Source: an uncultured Peptococcaceae bacterium
Lineage (GTDB): Bacteria; Bacillota; Dehalobacteriia; UBA4068; JAAVYR01
Assembly: GCA_949739465.1 (NCBI GenBank)
Contig: CATIYQ010000097.1
Span: 1-16,887 of the forward strand
Length of the DNA stretch: 16,887 nt
Direction of reading: 5' to 3'
Shown: positions 1-7,630 of the stretch, piece after piece
Position numbering within the stretch: position 1 is the first letter of the stretch
How the letters are laid out: each line of letters begins with the position of its first letter
Translations under genes and position numbers: made by a program
The notes under the pieces: generated by a model
What the model was told of the DNA's origin: nothing
The model's input: only the letters and a program-made list of their open reading frames with translations
Database searches by the model: none

Positions 1-2520
1 CAACAATCGATAAATATCCCAAAACAATTGCTGTTCCACCGACTCTTGATAATGGACAGATAAAACGCAATTACGCAATATCTCTTCAGGGAAATAAGTA
101 TAAGGTAACTCTCCCCGCTCCAACAACGGCGTTAATTGATAGATTTTCTCACCTTGGAAAACCAATAAGCGGGTGTTGTGTTCCGGCTCAACCCCTAACA
201 ACATACCCCGACAAGTAGCAGCAAACCACTGACGCTCCCCCGGTAATTCCTCCCGTTCTTCTCCAGAAAGAAATATTTCCGCCATAGCTTCTGTGCCTTC
301 CCAGGATAGTTGTCGATAACGTCCCGGCGCAATGACCAGGCAATCATGGAGCATTACACTTAAATCCTGCCAAATCTGTTCCTGATTTTCCGGCAAACCG
401 CAAAGCGTGATTTTTTGTAATCCACCTGCCTCACAGCCACCTGCGGTAGCAGTCCCCGTACCAAGCTCCTGTACCTGCTCGCCGCAATTAGGACAACGAT
501 ATTCCTTCGCCGTTCCGGAATAACCGCAATGGCGGCAACTGATAAAATCAGCCAAAGGATTGTCCCTGGTTAACCCCAATACATAGCTGGTCAACAGCGC
601 GTCTTGAAGGAATAGTCCACCGTATTTTTCTTTGAGTTGCAAAAGAACAGGATAAAGCCAATAATAGCCCTTTTCCATAAGATGCTTGCGTTCCCCTTCT
701 AATTGCAGAGAAACCTCCCGCGGGATAACGCCGTCATATTTTTTCTTGGCGCAATCTAGTACCGTTTTCCAGAATTCTTCGTTTGCGGGATAGCCCAAAG
801 ACTGTCGTCCCAAAGGCGAAACATCTTGTATTTGACGATACAATCCTTCCGGTTCGTCAACGATGATTTTCTTTGCCTTCTCCTCACCCAGATAATAAAA
901 GGCTTTCAGCAAACTATCCGTAGGCATAATTTTACAAAGAGTTTTTTTCCCTCGTCTACCACCGTTTTCCTGTAAGAATCGAACAATCTTCTCTTGTCGT
1001 TCACTATAACAAGACGCGCCGTCCGTTGCAATTACGCCGATGCCTTGTTCTTCCGCCCATTGTATCATCGCTTTTTGCTGTTGCTGCTCCTCTTTTGCGC
1101 ATAATGGAGCCACCAACAGATAATCAACCAGATCTCGCCCCTGAGACTGCCAAAGCGTAGAAGAGGCGTCTTTCCAATCTAAACCAATGAAAATGTGACA
1201 TCTTGCCTCTCCTTCCCCCATCATATGGGAAAATTCCTGAAAGGCAACACCGTCGGGAACGCCCGATTCATGATGAAACACCGTCCCCAATAATCGATAA
1301 ATCAGAGCAAGTCCTTCTTTATCCTTTGCCCAGAGGGTTACCGTACCTATTCTTTTGACCTCTGTTAAAACATGAAGTTCCATGCCATAAATGGGCTTGA
1401 TGCCATAAGCCTTGCAGGATTCATCAAGACAGGGAAAAGCGGCAACGCTGTGCAGATTGGCAACGCCAATACCATGCTGCCCCCATTTGGCGGCAGTGTA
1501 GACGCCTTGCTCCACGGGAATGACGCCGGAGAAACTTTCCTCTTTGGTATGAAGGCAAAGTTCTACGCGCTTTTCATCTGCCAGGTCACTGCCCCATACC
1601 GGATGAGAAATCCCTTCCACATCAAAGGCGGCAAAGAGTACCTCCCCGGAAAAACGGTCCATACCGTATTTTCCACGGCATTTTATCCACTGTCCGGGAA
1701 CAAGATATTCCGGGAAAAACTCCTTATCTTTACTTGCACTGATTTTCAGCGGTAAATAACCGCTATCATCATAAATGGTCAAAAGATACACATTTTTTCC
1801 GCTTTTTAACCGACTTTCCGTTACAGCAATAATCTCACCGCGAACAACACAAAAATCCTCTCTATCAAACACAGCAGCAATGGCAATGGGACTATCGTAA
1901 ATATATTTGCCGTAAATAGGACCGCTGTATCCCTTAGATACTTTTTGCGCCACCAGTGCACTGGCAATGATTTTTTCCTCCCGTTTTTCTGCTGCCGCCA
2001 TAATAGACGCTTGCAATTCTTCTTCGTAACAAAGGGTTACTTGACAAATATTCCCCAAGCTATCGCCGAGATGCGCTGCTAAAAACGCAGCAACCCCTAG
2101 CCTTTCACAGGTATCCTTGGCAACTTGAGAAGGAAAAGAGATTTCCAGCTTGTTCTCATCCCGCCAAGTATAGCCGGAAGAAAGAAGCCAAAGCTTTGCT
2201 TTAGGTTTTTTTTCATAAAGCAATGCCAACCCTTGTTCCAAGGCAGCATCTTTCCCTACCACAACATGCTTTACCATATTGTTGGATTTCTCCCACAGCA
2301 GTTCTATGCTAACGTCCTTGGGCAGCATTGCGCCAAAAAGCGCTGTTACCACCGAAAACTCTTCCGATGTAAAGGAAGTTTCTCGCTGATAAAAAACACG
2401 GCAAACTTTGCTTTTTTTATGTAATTCTACTTTCTGCCATATCGTCTCCGCCAGCCAGATAGGTACCTCGGTTACATGATATAGCTGCTGATAGATTGCT
2501 GCAATTTTCTGCTGCCACAT
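1..2520 (-). CDS. Degenerate PolC-family protein (DNA polymerase III alpha relative), probably inactive; 3' end outside window
   Basis: An ATG at 2520 opens 840 uninterrupted codons that run off the window; AAGGA lies 9 bases upstream. The layout follows Gram-positive PolC: N-terminal region (about 1-200), OB fold (about 205-300), PHP part (about 318-520), then polymerase core. Clear PolC echoes are YGIKPIYGME (372-381), LGEEKAKKIIV (about 524-534), DNPL (653-656) and a four-Cys zinc knuckle (C662, C665, C676, C679). Key motifs are lost. PHP HLH is CLH (322-324) and TDH is ANL (354-356). The roughly 170-residue DEDD exonuclease is missing between 390 and 391. The GSRGSVGSS loop is replaced at about 634-642, the DxD of the palm reads KIT (703-705), and the LKLD aspartate reads LSVH (820-823). 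It occupies the normal polC slot after proS. I infer a non-catalytic scaffold or regulatory role; it may be the fast-evolving remnant of polC. Family assignment is firm, function unknown. Confidence 0.85.
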   Translation of the reverse strand, partial: MWQQKIAAIYQQLYHVTEVPIWLAETIWQKVELHKKSKVCRVFYQRETSFTSEEFSVVTALFGAMLPKDVSIELLWEKSNNMVKHVVVGKDAALEQGLALLYEKKPKAKLWLLSSGYTWRDENKLEISFPSQVAKDTCERLGVAAFLAAHLGDSLGNICQVTLCYEEELQASIMAAAEKREEKIIASALVAQKVSKGYSGPIYGKYIYDSPIAIAAVFDREDFCVVRGEIIAVTESRLKSGKNVYLLTIYDDSGYLPLKISASKDKEFFPEYLVPGQWIKCRGKYGMDRFSGEVLFAAFDVEGISHPVWGSDLADEKRVELCLHTKEESFSGVIPVEQGVYTAAKWGQHGIGVANLHSVAAFPCLDESCKAYGIKPIYGMELHVLTEVKRIGTVTLWAKDKEGLALIYRLLGTVFHHESGVPDGVAFQEFSHMMGEGEARCHIFIGLDWKDASSTLWQSQGRDLVDYLLVAPLCAKEEQQQQKAMIQWAEEQGIGVIATDGASCYSERQEKIVRFLQENGGRRGKKTLCKIMPTDSLLKAFYYLGEEKAKKIIVDEPEGLYRQIQDVSPLGRQSLGYPANEEFWKTVLDCAKKKYDGVIPREVSLQLEGERKHLMEKGYYWLYPVLLQLKEKYGGLFLQDALLTSYVLGLTRDNPLADFISCRHCGYSGTAKEYRCPNCGEQVQELGTGTATAGGCEAGGLQKITLCGLPENQEQIWQDLSVMLHDCLVIAPGRYRQLSWEGTEAMAEIFLSGEEREELPGERQWFAATCRGMLLGVEPEHNTRLLVFQGEKIYQLTPLLERGELPYTYFPEEILRNCVLSVHYQESVEQQLFWDIYRLL

Positions 2521-2550
2521 GTTCGTTCATTCCTTGCTGCTTGCACTATT

Positions 2551-2588
2551 GTTTTACAAAAGGACAGAAAATTATACTTTCTGCCCTT
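2551..2588 (-). terminator. Hairpin terminator after proS
   Basis: On the minus strand AAGGGCAGAAA (2588-2578) pairs with TTTCTGTCCTT (2570-2560) across a 7-base loop: 11 pairs with one G-U. The following U-run is short (TTTTGT), so termination may be partial. It lies 17 bases past the proS stop and before the polC-like gene. Partial readthrough would explain how the polC-like gene is still reached. Confidence 0.6.
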
Positions 2589-2599
2589 GTTTGTTTTTA
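2571..2599 (-). promoter_or_regulatory. Possible promoter for the polC-like gene inside the terminator hairpin
   Basis: A perfect TATAAT (2576-2571 on the minus strand) forms almost the whole loop of the proS terminator. Seventeen bases upstream is TAAAAA (2599-2594), only 3 of 6 matches to TTGACA. Transcription would start near 2564, giving a leader of about 44 bases before the ATG at 2520. The -10 is ideal and the -35 poor, so this is a candidate only. Confidence 0.3.
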
Positions 2600-2604
2600 C
2601 TTGC

Positions 2605-4317
2605 TTATTTTAACATTTCTTGAATTTTACTGCTGATATAAGCGGCGCTTTCAACGACGGGGATTTCTTCCACCGCACCGTTATGACGGTATTTTAATTC
2701 CACAATGCCCTTTTCTAGTCCCTTAGTGCCAATAGTAACACGAAGAGGATAGCCAATTAAATCCGCGTCGTTAAATTTCACCCCGGAGCGTTCTTTACGG
2801 TCATCCAATACCACTTCCACACCGGCATCCATTAAATCTTGATAGAGCTTTTCACAGCAAGCAGTAATGGCTTCGTCCTTATCATTGACAGGGACGATAG
2901 CCACTTGATAGGGGGCGATTGCCATGGGCCAAATAATGCCGTAATCATCATGGCTTTGTTCGATTAACGCCGCCATGGTACGTCCTACGCCGATGCCATA
3001 ACAGCCCATCAAAGTGGGTTTTTCCACACCGTTTTCATCAATATAAACGGCTTTTAATTTTTCACTGTATTTGGTGTAGAGCTTAAATACCTGCCCCACT
3101 TCAATGCCGCGGGCAGACTGCAAATGTCCTGCTCCCCCACAATGAGGACAAACATCTCCTGCGTTTACCATTCTTAAATCCGCCACAATATCCGCTTGAT
3201 AATCTCTGTCCAGGTTCACATTGAGCAAATGGCAATCCTTCTTATTTGCCCCTACCACCTGATTGGGCATAGCAGCTACTTCTTCGTCGATAACGATTTT
3301 AATGCCTTTTACCCCAACAGGTCCGATAAAACCTTTGGTAAGACCATGGGCAATCATAGCTTCGTCTGTCGCCATGGTTAGCTCTACACAGTTTAAGGCA
3401 TTTTGCAGCTTCACTTCATTGAGGTGCCGGTCACCGCGAATCAATACTAGAACAAAATCTTCATCCGCCTGATAACAGAGGGATTTGACAGTCTCATTGG
3501 TAGGCAGACCTAAGAAAGTTGCCACCGCTTCGATGGTGCCACAGTCAGGGGTACCAACTTCTTCCATAGATTTTACCTCTGCTGCCGCCGCATTTTCCGC
3601 CGGCAAAGCAGCAATTTCTACATTTGCGGCATAATCGCAATGGTCACAGAATAATACTTCCGCTTCCCCGGCGTCCGCTAGCGCCATAAATTCATGGCTG
3701 CCGCTGCCGCCGATAGCACCGCTGTCCGCTTCCACGGGACGGAAATTCAGCCCGCAACGGGAGAATATTTTGCCATAGGCTTCATAAGCAGCGTCGTAGC
3801 TGGCTTGCAAGCCTGCTTCATCTTTATCAAAAGAATACATATCTTTCATGATAAATTCCCTGCTCCGCATTAAGCCGAAACGAGGACGACGTTCGTCACG
3901 GAACTTGCTTTGCATTTGATAGAGACGGATAGGCAATTGCTTATAGGATTTCAAATCATGGGCGACTTGCCAAGTAATCATCTCTTCATGAGTTGGACCT
4001 AAGCAATATTCCCGCTGATGACGGTCCTTAAGACGCATCATTTCTTCACCATATACAGGCCACCTGCCGGAGGCTTCCCACAGCTCGGAAGGCTGCACGA
4101 TAGGCATCATCAATTCCTGCCCGTCAATGGCGTCCATTTCCTCTCGGATGATGGCTTCGATTTTCTTCATGACGCGCCAGGCAAGGGGTAGATAAGTATA
4201 CATACCTGCCGTGATTTTACAAATCAGCCCTGCTTTTAGCATCAGTTTGTGGCTGTCGATTTCAGCCTCTGATGGTACTTCTCTTAAGGTCGGCGCATAA
4301 AGTTTCGTTGCTCTCAT
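2605..4317 (-). CDS. proS: Prolyl-tRNA synthetase (bacterial type with editing insertion)
   Basis: Charges tRNA-Pro with proline in the cytoplasm. The 570-residue length is that of the bacterial ProRS form. Class II features are visible: PTHEE (108-112), motif 2 beginning KFRDERRPRFG (138-148) with the SREF.MKDMYSF continuation, and motif 3 GIGVGR (441-446). The roughly 170 residues between about 225 and 400 correspond to the INS editing domain that hydrolyses mischarged Ala-tRNA-Pro. The C-terminal 100 residues are the anticodon-binding domain. It contains CDHC (224-227) and CPHC, small cysteine pairs in the insertion region. The ATG overlaps the ispG stop in an ATGA, implying translational coupling, and GGGAG lies 8 bases before the start. 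It is the last gene of the isoprenoid/lipid operon and is followed by a hairpin. Confidence 0.97.
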   Translation of the reverse strand: MRATKLYAPTLREVPSEAEIDSHKLMLKAGLICKITAGMYTYLPLAWRVMKKIEAIIREEMDAIDGQELMMPIVQPSELWEASGRWPVYGEEMMRLKDRHQREYCLGPTHEEMITWQVAHDLKSYKQLPIRLYQMQSKFRDERRPRFGLMRSREFIMKDMYSFDKDEAGLQASYDAAYEAYGKIFSRCGLNFRPVEADSGAIGGSGSHEFMALADAGEAEVLFCDHCDYAANVEIAALPAENAAAAEVKSMEEVGTPDCGTIEAVATFLGLPTNETVKSLCYQADEDFVLVLIRGDRHLNEVKLQNALNCVELTMATDEAMIAHGLTKGFIGPVGVKGIKIVIDEEVAAMPNQVVGANKKDCHLLNVNLDRDYQADIVADLRMVNAGDVCPHCGGAGHLQSARGIEVGQVFKLYTKYSEKLKAVYIDENGVEKPTLMGCYGIGVGRTMAALIEQSHDDYGIIWPMAIAPYQVAIVPVNDKDEAITACCEKLYQDLMDAGVEVVLDDRKERSGVKFNDADLIGYPLRVTIGTKGLEKGIVELKYRHNGAVEEIPVVESAAYISSKIQEMLK

Positions 4318-5393
4318 ATGTTTTTCTCCCTCGCTACTTCTATGATTTTATCTATTAAAACATTGGCTAATGCTTCTGTAGGATATTTCCCCTTAATCTG
4401 CCCCTTAACGAATAACAGACCGCCGTCTTTGCCGCCGGCAATGCCTACGTCAGCTTCTTTCGCCTCACCCGGTCCATTGACTGCACAGCCCATAATGGCG
4501 ACTTTTAACGGCACAGTAATGGCAAGCCGCCCTACTTTGTCCTCTACCTCAGCGGCAAGGGCAGGTAAATCAATTTCTGTCCGTCCGCAAGTAGGACACA
4601 CGATATATTCTACACCATTTTGCCGTAAATCTAAAGACTGTAAAATGGTTTTCGCCACAAATATTTCTTCTACCGGGTCCCCGGCAAGAGACACTCGCAG
4701 CGTATCGCCAATGCCTCGGGACAACAACGCGCCAATACCAACGGCAGATTTCACCGTGCCTTGCCGCACCGTTCCCGCCTCCGTCACCCCAATGTGGAAA
4801 GGATAGTCCACCAGTCTTCCCAGCTTCTCATAAGCATCAAGCATGAGGGGGATATGGGAACATTTAAGCGAGATTTTCATATCATAAAAATCTGCTTCCT
4901 CCAGCATGCGAATATGTTCCAGAGCGCTTTCCACCAGTCCGTCAGCAGTTACGCCGCCATATTTTGCCAAAAGTTCCTTTTCCAGAGAACCGCCGTTAAC
5001 GCCGATGCGAATGGGCAAGCCTCGTTCTTTGCAAGCCTTCGTTACTGCCAGCACCTTATCCTTACCACCAATGTTACCCGGGTTAATCCGCAAGCCATGG
5101 ATACCGTTTTTCACCGCTGATAAAGCTAAGCGATAATCAAAGTGAATATCTGCAATAAGAGGAACTGGAGACGCTTTCACAATATCCTTTACCGCCGCTG
5201 CACTCTCCTCATCCGGCACGGCGATACGGACGACATCACAGCCAGCCTCCGCCAGCTTTTGGATTTGCGCCAGCGTTGCTGCCACATCGTAAGTTTTGGT
5301 GTTGGTCATAGACTGGATAACGATAGGGGCGTCGCCGCCAATGGTAACGCTGCCAATATGAATTTGCTTGGTTTTCCGCCGCTCTTTTACCAC
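4314..5393 (-). CDS. ispG: 4-hydroxy-3-methylbut-2-enyl diphosphate synthase (flavodoxin/ferredoxin dependent)
   Basis: IspG (GcpE) converts methylerythritol cyclodiphosphate to HMBPP, the next-to-last step of the MEP isoprenoid pathway, with a [4Fe-4S] cluster. The cluster ligands are visible as CPTC (C266, C269) and the Cys of MGCAVNGPGE (C303). The N-terminal TIM barrel is marked by VIQSMTNTKTYD, ADIHFDYRLAL and RINPGNIG. At 359 residues it is the short bacterial form. The frame extends back to a TTG at 5414 inside rseP, but that has no convincing ribosome binding site. GTG at 5393 has AGGTG six bases upstream and lies 13 bases after the rseP stop, so I prefer it; GTG 5402 is possible. It overlaps proS by four bases. 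The enzyme needs a low-potential electron donor, and a ferredoxin gene is present at 15423-15587. Confidence 0.95.
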   Translation of the reverse strand: MVKERRKTKQIHIGSVTIGGDAPIVIQSMTNTKTYDVAATLAQIQKLAEAGCDVVRIAVPDEESAAAVKDIVKASPVPLIADIHFDYRLALSAVKNGIHGLRINPGNIGGKDKVLAVTKACKERGLPIRIGVNGGSLEKELLAKYGGVTADGLVESALEHIRMLEEADFYDMKISLKCSHIPLMLDAYEKLGRLVDYPFHIGVTEAGTVRQGTVKSAVGIGALLSRGIGDTLRVSLAGDPVEEIFVAKTILQSLDLRQNGVEYIVCPTCGRTEIDLPALAAEVEDKVGRLAITVPLKVAIMGCAVNGPGEAKEADVGIAGGKDGGLLFVKGQIKGKYPTEALANVLIDKIIEVAREKNI

Positions 5394-5406
5394 TGCCGTC
5401 ACCTGC

Positions 5407-6465
5407 CTACACAAAGAGCTTTAAGATATCCTGATAGGTCACAAACACCGCTAATGCCATAAGGCAAACAATGCCTACTAAATGAACCATATTCTCTTTT
5501 TCCGGCGGGATTGGTTTGCCCCGCAGCTTTTCCAAGAGAACAAACAACACTTTGCTGCCGTCCAGAGACGGAATGGGCAACAGGTTAAAAATAGCTAAGT
5601 TAATGCTAAGTAACGCTGCAAAATAAAGCAAATTGATAAAACCATAGCTCATCGCCGTATCCACAATGTTAACCATACCCACAGGACCGGTTAGCTCCAA
5701 CGGCACTTCTTTGGTAAACATTTTAGCGAGAATCGACACCATATTCACCGAGAAATAAGCTGTCTCTTTAAAGCCTAGATACAAACTGTAAAAAACATTA
5801 GGCGTCTTGATAGATTGAATCACACCGATACGCGGCACGCCGTCCTCTGCCGAGATTTCCGGCGTCACAACAAAGTTTTTCTGCACTCCGTCGTGGTTTG
5901 CAACGATTTGCAGCGAGTCCCCGTTGTTATCCCGTACCGCCTGAACCAAATCGGTCCAATTTGCAATGGCATTGCCGTTGATAGAAATAATTTCATCACC
6001 GGCAGCCAGCCCGCTGACAGCGGCGGGACCGCCTTCTGTCACATCGCCTAAAATATTGGAGTTAGAAGGCATCCCCATCAGCATGAAAACGCCTGCTAAC
6101 AAAATTCCTGCTACCACCAAGTTCATCACAGGTCCTGCCAGCATAACCACAATTTTCTGCCAGGCTTTTTTGCCTAAGAATGAATCGTCGTCATAGACAG
6201 GCTCTGCTAAAAATGTTTTTTCGGTTTCTTCACTGTCTTCCCCTTCTTTATCTTCATCGCCACCCTTCATGGCAACATAAGCAGCAAAAGGAATAAGCCG
6301 CAAAGAATAGGTTGTTTCCTTCCCCTTCCAGCTAAGGATTTTCGGACCAACGCCGATAGAAAACTCCGAAACAAAAATATGATTTAGTTTGGCAGCAATA
6401 AAATGCCCCCACTCATGAGCCATAGCCAAAACGCCTAAGATTATAATAGTGATTAAAATACTCAT
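5407..6465 (-). CDS. rseP: RseP/RasP-type site-2 zinc metalloprotease
   Basis: An intramembrane M50 protease, the family that completes cleavage of anti-sigma factors and clears remnant signal peptides. Zinc motif HEWGH is at 17-21 in the first membrane helix. A PDZ domain spans about 140-205, with its ligand groove starting near the GLAAGDEI motif. The third zinc ligand lies in NLLPIPSLDG (294-303), followed by Ser where most relatives have a second Gly (LDGG). A very acidic stretch (about 68-95) separates the first membrane segments. Four hydrophobic segments are visible. The frame opens further upstream at 6501, inside dxr, but ATG 6465 has AGAGG overlapping the dxr stop at ideal spacing, giving 352 residues. 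It sits between dxr and ispG in a co-transcribed block. Confidence 0.95.
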   Translation of the reverse strand: MSILITIIILGVLAMAHEWGHFIAAKLNHIFVSEFSIGVGPKILSWKGKETTYSLRLIPFAAYVAMKGGDEDKEGEDSEETEKTFLAEPVYDDDSFLGKKAWQKIVVMLAGPVMNLVVAGILLAGVFMLMGMPSNSNILGDVTEGGPAAVSGLAAGDEIISINGNAIANWTDLVQAVRDNNGDSLQIVANHDGVQKNFVVTPEISAEDGVPRIGVIQSIKTPNVFYSLYLGFKETAYFSVNMVSILAKMFTKEVPLELTGPVGMVNIVDTAMSYGFINLLYFAALLSINLAIFNLLPIPSLDGSKVLFVLLEKLRGKPIPPEKENMVHLVGIVCLMALAVFVTYQDILKLFV

Positions 6466-6475
6466 GGAAAACCTC

Positions 6476-7630
6476 TTATTTCTTAATTTTTTGATAAACA
6501 AACGCCCTCGCCCATTGGTCGCAGGCTAATATATCGCTAAGGCTTGGCGTCTCAATGCCGTTATGAGCTGCCAAGGTTAATTCCACCAGACGTGGAATAT
6601 CCCCAAAACCGATTTTATCATGCAAAAACAAATCTACCAACACTTCATTAGCACCGTTTAACACCACAGGATACGTTCCTCCAGCCTTCCCTGCCTCCAC
6701 TGCCAACGATAAACAAGAAAAACGCTTGGTATCAGGCACAGCAAAAGTCAATTCGCTTAAGGTCGAGAAATCTAACCGTTCCAGACTATTCTCCCAACGC
6801 TCTGGGTATGTAAAGGCATATTGAATGGCAAGACGCATATCCGTAGGACCCAACTGAGCAAGAATGGTCCCGTCTACATATTGCACCATAGAATGAATGA
6901 CGCTTTGCGGATGAACCACCGCTTTGATTTTTTCATAAGGCATATCAAAGAGCCAGTGCGCCTCAATGATTTCAAATCCTTTATTCATCAACGTGGCGGA
7001 ATCAATGGTAATCTTCGCGCCCATGGACCAAGTAGGGTGTTTTAAAGCGTCTGCCGCCCGCACCTGCCTTAATTGGTCCGGCGTGTAGTTACGAAAAGGA
7101 CCGCCGGAAGCCGTCAGTAAAAGAGCCTCCACTTCCCGTTTTTCCCCCGCTAAGCACTGCCACACAGCAGAGTGTTCACTATCTACGGGAAGCATCTGCA
7201 CCCCATGCTGCCGCACCAAGTTCATGACCAGTTGCCCGGCCGCCACCAATACTTCCTTATTAGCAAAGGCAACATCTTTTCCTGCTTTAATTGCCTCGAT
7301 AACAGGCAACAGTCCCGCAATGCCGGAAATAGCGGCAAGAACCAAATCTACTTCATCAAAAGCGGCGGCATATGCTGCCCCTTCTCTGCCGACCACAATC
7401 TCACAAGGAAGCCCTTGCAGCTGTTCCTTCAGCTCTCGGGCTTTTTCTTTATTCTCAATACTGACCACTTTGGGTTGATATTTCCTTGCCTGGACAGCCA
7501 GAAGCTCCACATTGTTCCCAGCAGCAAGAGACGCTACCTGAAAACGCTCGGGAAAAGCGTCTACCACCGCCAGAGCCTGCCTACCGATAGAGCCTGTTGA
7601 GCCAAGTACAGCAATATTTTTCTTTTTCAT
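6476..7630 (-). CDS. dxr: 1-deoxy-D-xylulose 5-phosphate reductoisomerase
   Basis: Dxr (IspC) rearranges and reduces DXP to methylerythritol 4-phosphate with NADPH, the first committed MEP step. The 384 residues match the family. Visible are the nucleotide-binding LGSTGSIG (9-16), NKEVLVAAG (124-132), metal ligands D150 and E152 in PVDSEHSA, the LTASGGPFR loop (172-180) and MNKGFE with E220, then HPQSVIHSMV (240-249). All catalytic residues I can check are intact. The ATG shares one base with the stop of the upstream AI-2E family gene (TGATG), pointing to coupled translation. The rseP start follows 10 bases after the stop. Confidence 0.98.
   Translation of the reverse strand: MKKKNIAVLGSTGSIGRQALAVVDAFPERFQVASLAAGNNVELLAVQARKYQPKVVSIENKEKARELKEQLQGLPCEIVVGREGAAYAAAFDEVDLVLAAISGIAGLLPVIEAIKAGKDVAFANKEVLVAAGQLVMNLVRQHGVQMLPVDSEHSAVWQCLAGEKREVEALLLTASGGPFRNYTPDQLRQVRAADALKHPTWSMGAKITIDSATLMNKGFEIIEAHWLFDMPYEKIKAVVHPQSVIHSMVQYVDGTILAQLGPTDMRLAIQYAFTYPERWENSLERLDFSTLSELTFAVPDTKRFSCLSLAVEAGKAGGTYPVVLNGANEVLVDLFLHDKIGFGDIPRLVELTLAAHNGIETPSLSDILACDQWARAFVYQKIKK

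Noticed and set aside
1372..1755. Plus-strand frame of 127 codons
   Set aside because: It lies entirely antisense to the polC-like gene, has no recognisable protein family, and no ribosome binding site of note; the minus-strand frame is clearly the coding one.
2125..2424. Plus-strand frame of 99 codons
   Set aside because: Antisense shadow of the N-terminal part of the polC-like gene with unusual composition and no family resemblance.
1..2520. Calling this gene an ordinary functional polC
   Set aside because: Although it sits in the polC position, the PHP, exonuclease and polymerase motifs are all lost or absent, so a plain replicase annotation would mislead.
1..2520. Explaining the lost motifs by frameshift or sequencing error
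   Set aside because: PolC similarity stays in one frame before and after each altered motif (for example YGIK..YG, then LGEEKAK, then DNPL and the zinc cysteines), so local frameshifts cannot be the cause.
5394..5414. TTG 5414 or GTG 5402 as the ispG start
   Set aside because: Neither has a well-spaced ribosome binding site; GTG 5393 with AGGTG six bases upstream fits better and leaves a normal 13-base gap to rseP.
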